This document shows, piece by piece, positions 62,360 to 64,000 of a DNA stretch of 64,000 nt. The notes beneath the pieces are model-generated. The model made no database searches. It saw only the letters and a program-made list of their open reading frames with translations, and was not told where the DNA came from. Numbering within the stretch: the first letter of the stretch is position 1; every line of letters starts with the position of its first letter. The translations under genes were made by a program, and so were the position numbers. The DNA lies in NCBI RefSeq assembly GCF_013466985.1, contig NZ_CP059164.1, positions 1,373,001 through 1,437,000 of the forward strand, in the 5' to 3' direction. This DNA is from Nocardioides ungokensis. Its GTDB lineage: Bacteria; Actinomycetota; Actinomycetes; Propionibacteriales; Nocardioidaceae.

Positions 62360-64000
62360 ATGTCGGGTCGGGCGATGGAGTTTGCGCGGTCAGTGCAAGA
62401 CCTGCCGGAAGGACGGCGTCGTACCCTCGCCGCCGCGGCGGCGGTAGAAGCGCTCGCCCCGCGCGCTGCTGCCGCCGCGGGCTCCGATGGTGCGCGCTCT
62501 CTGGCCGACGCGAGGGCGGCGCTGACCGAGTTTCAGAGGCGGGCAGAGCTGCCGCAGACGGGGTGGGCGGATACGGCGACGGTGACGCGGATCGTTGCCG
62601 AAACCGCGAACGAGCACGTCGCGACGAGTCGGCTGCGGACCTCGAGCGTGCAGGAGATGCTGACCAAGGTCGGGTTCGCGCCGGATTCTGCGGAGACGGC
62701 GTCGCGCAAGATCGGCGCGTCCACGATCGCGTCGGTCAAGGACTTCCAGCGGGCGAACGGCCTCAGCGAGGACGGGCTCATCGGCCCCAAGACCCTGGGA
62801 ACCCTGCGCGAGGCGGCGCTGACCGCAACGCTCTCCACCAAGCGGCAGACCTACCTTCTCCAGCGCAGGATCCGGCGGGCTGCCGAGATCCGGCATCTCG
62901 ACGTGACGATCGATGCCGGCGAGCTCTCCGCACGCAACCTCGGTCCGAGCACCCAGGACGCGGTACGAAAGCTCCAGACCTCACTCGGTCTGCCCGCAAC
63001 CGGGACCGTCGACACGACGACCTTCGAGCGCATCAACTCAGTCGCCGCCAGCCGGCGCGGACCGGCCCCCAAAGTCGGCCCCCCCGACCCCGCCGATCTC
63101 GAGACGATCCCACGGCAGCTGCGCCTGAACATGGCCAACAAGCACGTGCCGACCTTGCAGCGCGCGCTGGCCTTCCTCGGCCACGCGCCCGCGGAGGGCG
63201 AGCTCAAGGCGTCGCGGTTCGGCGCGAGCACCCGCCAGGCCGTCATCGCCTTCCAGGCCGCGAGCGGTCTGCCGCAGACCGGTGCGGCGGACGCGGCCAC
63301 GGTGCGGGCGCTCAACCTGCAGATCCGGGCCGCCACTCCCGGGCCGGAGCACTCGTACCGGATCCGTGGCGCGGTCAGGGACGCCTCCTGGACCGGACGG
63401 CCCGGCGTCACGGTGGAGCTCTCGTCCGACCCCCCGACGGGGGCGCCGGTGGTGCTGGCCACCCGGACCACGTTGGCCAACGGGTTCTACGACCTCCCGT
63501 TCGAGGTCCCGAAGGACCCGGCGAGCGGACAATCGATCCCGTCCCTGGCGCTGCGGGTGCGCTTCACCGCGCCCGGGGGCGCGGAGATCGGCACCAAACG
63601 GGTGGTCAACCCCACCATGATCACCTGGGTCAACTTCACCGAGGGTGACTATCCCTACCGAGGGCAGTCCCTGCAGGAGACGCAGCTCGCCGCACTGCGC
63701 GCCGCAGGCTGCGCCGACGTGACAACCCTCGTCGAGACCGAGGACAGGCCTGAGGTCAGCAGGATCGCCCAGGTCGCCGGGCTCAGCCAGGACGACGTCA
63801 TGCGACTGGTCCTGGCCGCGCGGGCCGCGGCGAAGCTGGGTGCCCAGCTGGACGCGACAGTCTGCTTCGCGTTCCTCGCGCAGAGCCTGCCGAGCAGCCT
63901 GCCCAACGACCTGCTGGCCCAGACCCACGGCTGGACGCTGATCGAGCAGCTCACGGACCTTGTCGCCTCGGGCGTCGCCGCGATGGAGCCGGAGCTGGCC
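62360..64000 (+). CDS. TcA-like protein with peptidoglycan-binding domains (partial)
   Basis: Open from ATG 62360 (AAGGGAGGCATC upstream) to the window edge: 547 codons, no stop reached. At least three peptidoglycan-binding type-1 repeats: around residue 120 (SVKDFQRANGLSEDGLIGPK), 200 (TQDAVRKLQTSLGLPATGTV) and 300 (TRQAVIAFQAASGLPQTGAA). A carnitine/CarboxypepD-reg-like beta domain follows (about 335-420: YRIRGAVRDASWTGRPGVTV, LANGFYDLPFEV). The helical part from 430 on (EVSRIAQVAGLSQDDVMRLV, FLAQSLPSSLPNDLLAQTHG) resembles the N-terminal alpha-helical region of TcA-type toxin pore subunits (neuraminidase-like region). It lies 15 bases after the RHS gene and completes an A + BC toxin pair. 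Confidence 0.7.
   Translation, partial: MSGRAMEFARSVQDLPEGRRRTLAAAAAVEALAPRAAAAAGSDGARSLADARAALTEFQRRAELPQTGWADTATVTRIVAETANEHVATSRLRTSSVQEMLTKVGFAPDSAETASRKIGASTIASVKDFQRANGLSEDGLIGPKTLGTLREAALTATLSTKRQTYLLQRRIRRAAEIRHLDVTIDAGELSARNLGPSTQDAVRKLQTSLGLPATGTVDTTTFERINSVAASRRGPAPKVGPPDPADLETIPRQLRLNMANKHVPTLQRALAFLGHAPAEGELKASRFGASTRQAVIAFQAASGLPQTGAADAATVRALNLQIRAATPGPEHSYRIRGAVRDASWTGRPGVTVELSSDPPTGAPVVLATRTTLANGFYDLPFEVPKDPASGQSIPSLALRVRFTAPGGAEIGTKRVVNPTMITWVNFTEGDYPYRGQSLQETQLAALRAAGCADVTTLVETEDRPEVSRIAQVAGLSQDDVMRLVLAARAAAKLGAQLDATVCFAFLAQSLPSSLPNDLLAQTHGWTLIEQLTDLVASGVAAMEPELA

Overview
The window looks like a chromosomal accessory region of a high-GC actinobacterium, most probably Nocardioides or a close relative. 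The evidence is GC-rich third positions, GTG starts, an Lsr2-type DNA-binding domain, DUF2510/Ltp-type surface proteins and actinobacterial transporter and catabolic gene types. The genus is an inference. No tRNA, rRNA, CRISPR array or complete restriction-modification system was seen.

The most unusual feature is a family of about 20 imperfect, same-orientation, mostly intergenic repeats (core GCGGCGGAAAGACGC, often followed by NNCTCGG). They lie at 11, 2861 (weak), 4334, 5073, 5955, 21296, 21452, 32427, 33472, 36088, 37493, 38083, 38959, 41493, 43108, 46183, 46248, 47713, 49411 and 50234. They tend to follow a stop codon by 20-45 bases and separate one- to four-gene modules of small hypothetical, lipoprotein, nuclease-like and defence-like genes. 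Several have an imperfectly complementary arm just upstream, so they could fold like integron attC sites although the sequence is not that of classical attC. A tyrosine recombinase (46700-47611, minus strand) has one repeat 102 bases upstream of its start. A truncated second copy of its 5' end (35940-35984) keeps the same spacing to another repeat (36088). This is the layout of an integron (integrase diverging from an attI-like site and a cassette array), but the recombinase lacks the extra integron-integrase segment. I propose an integron-like cassette system with its own site family.

Layout: 1-6000, small cassettes (membrane proteins, NERD protein, Lsr2-like protein, TSP3/Ltp surface protein). 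6166-15364, a same-strand biological-conflict cluster of effector-associated-domain proteins, trypsin-like proteases (one fused to a DNA/RNA non-specific endonuclease, one catalytically dead), a P-loop NTPase and a frame-disrupted STAND-type ATPase. 15373-17721, a DUF2182 membrane protein and a tyrosinase. 18025-20907, two genes of unknown role, one a secreted/membrane protein. 21602-33297, a catabolic island: NCS1 transporter, isochorismatase-type amidohydrolase, LLM flavin monooxygenase, flavin reductase, tautomerase, two aldehyde dehydrogenases, two alpha/beta hydrolases, two AA_synth proteins, a SnoaL-like protein and a GntR regulator, consistent with two-component flavin monooxygenase breakdown of an (N-hetero)cyclic compound. 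33472-50252, the dense cassette region with the recombinase. 50324-64000, a Trypco1/double-trypsin pair, then an SpvB/TcB-TcC-like RHS toxin gene and the start of a TcA-like protein with peptidoglycan-binding domains.

Several genes are broken by frameshifts or a stop (STAND ATPase, IS30 transposase, DUF6454 protein, RHS toxin, one lipoprotein). Some are surely decay (IS30); single-indel cases may be assembly errors and should be checked against reads.
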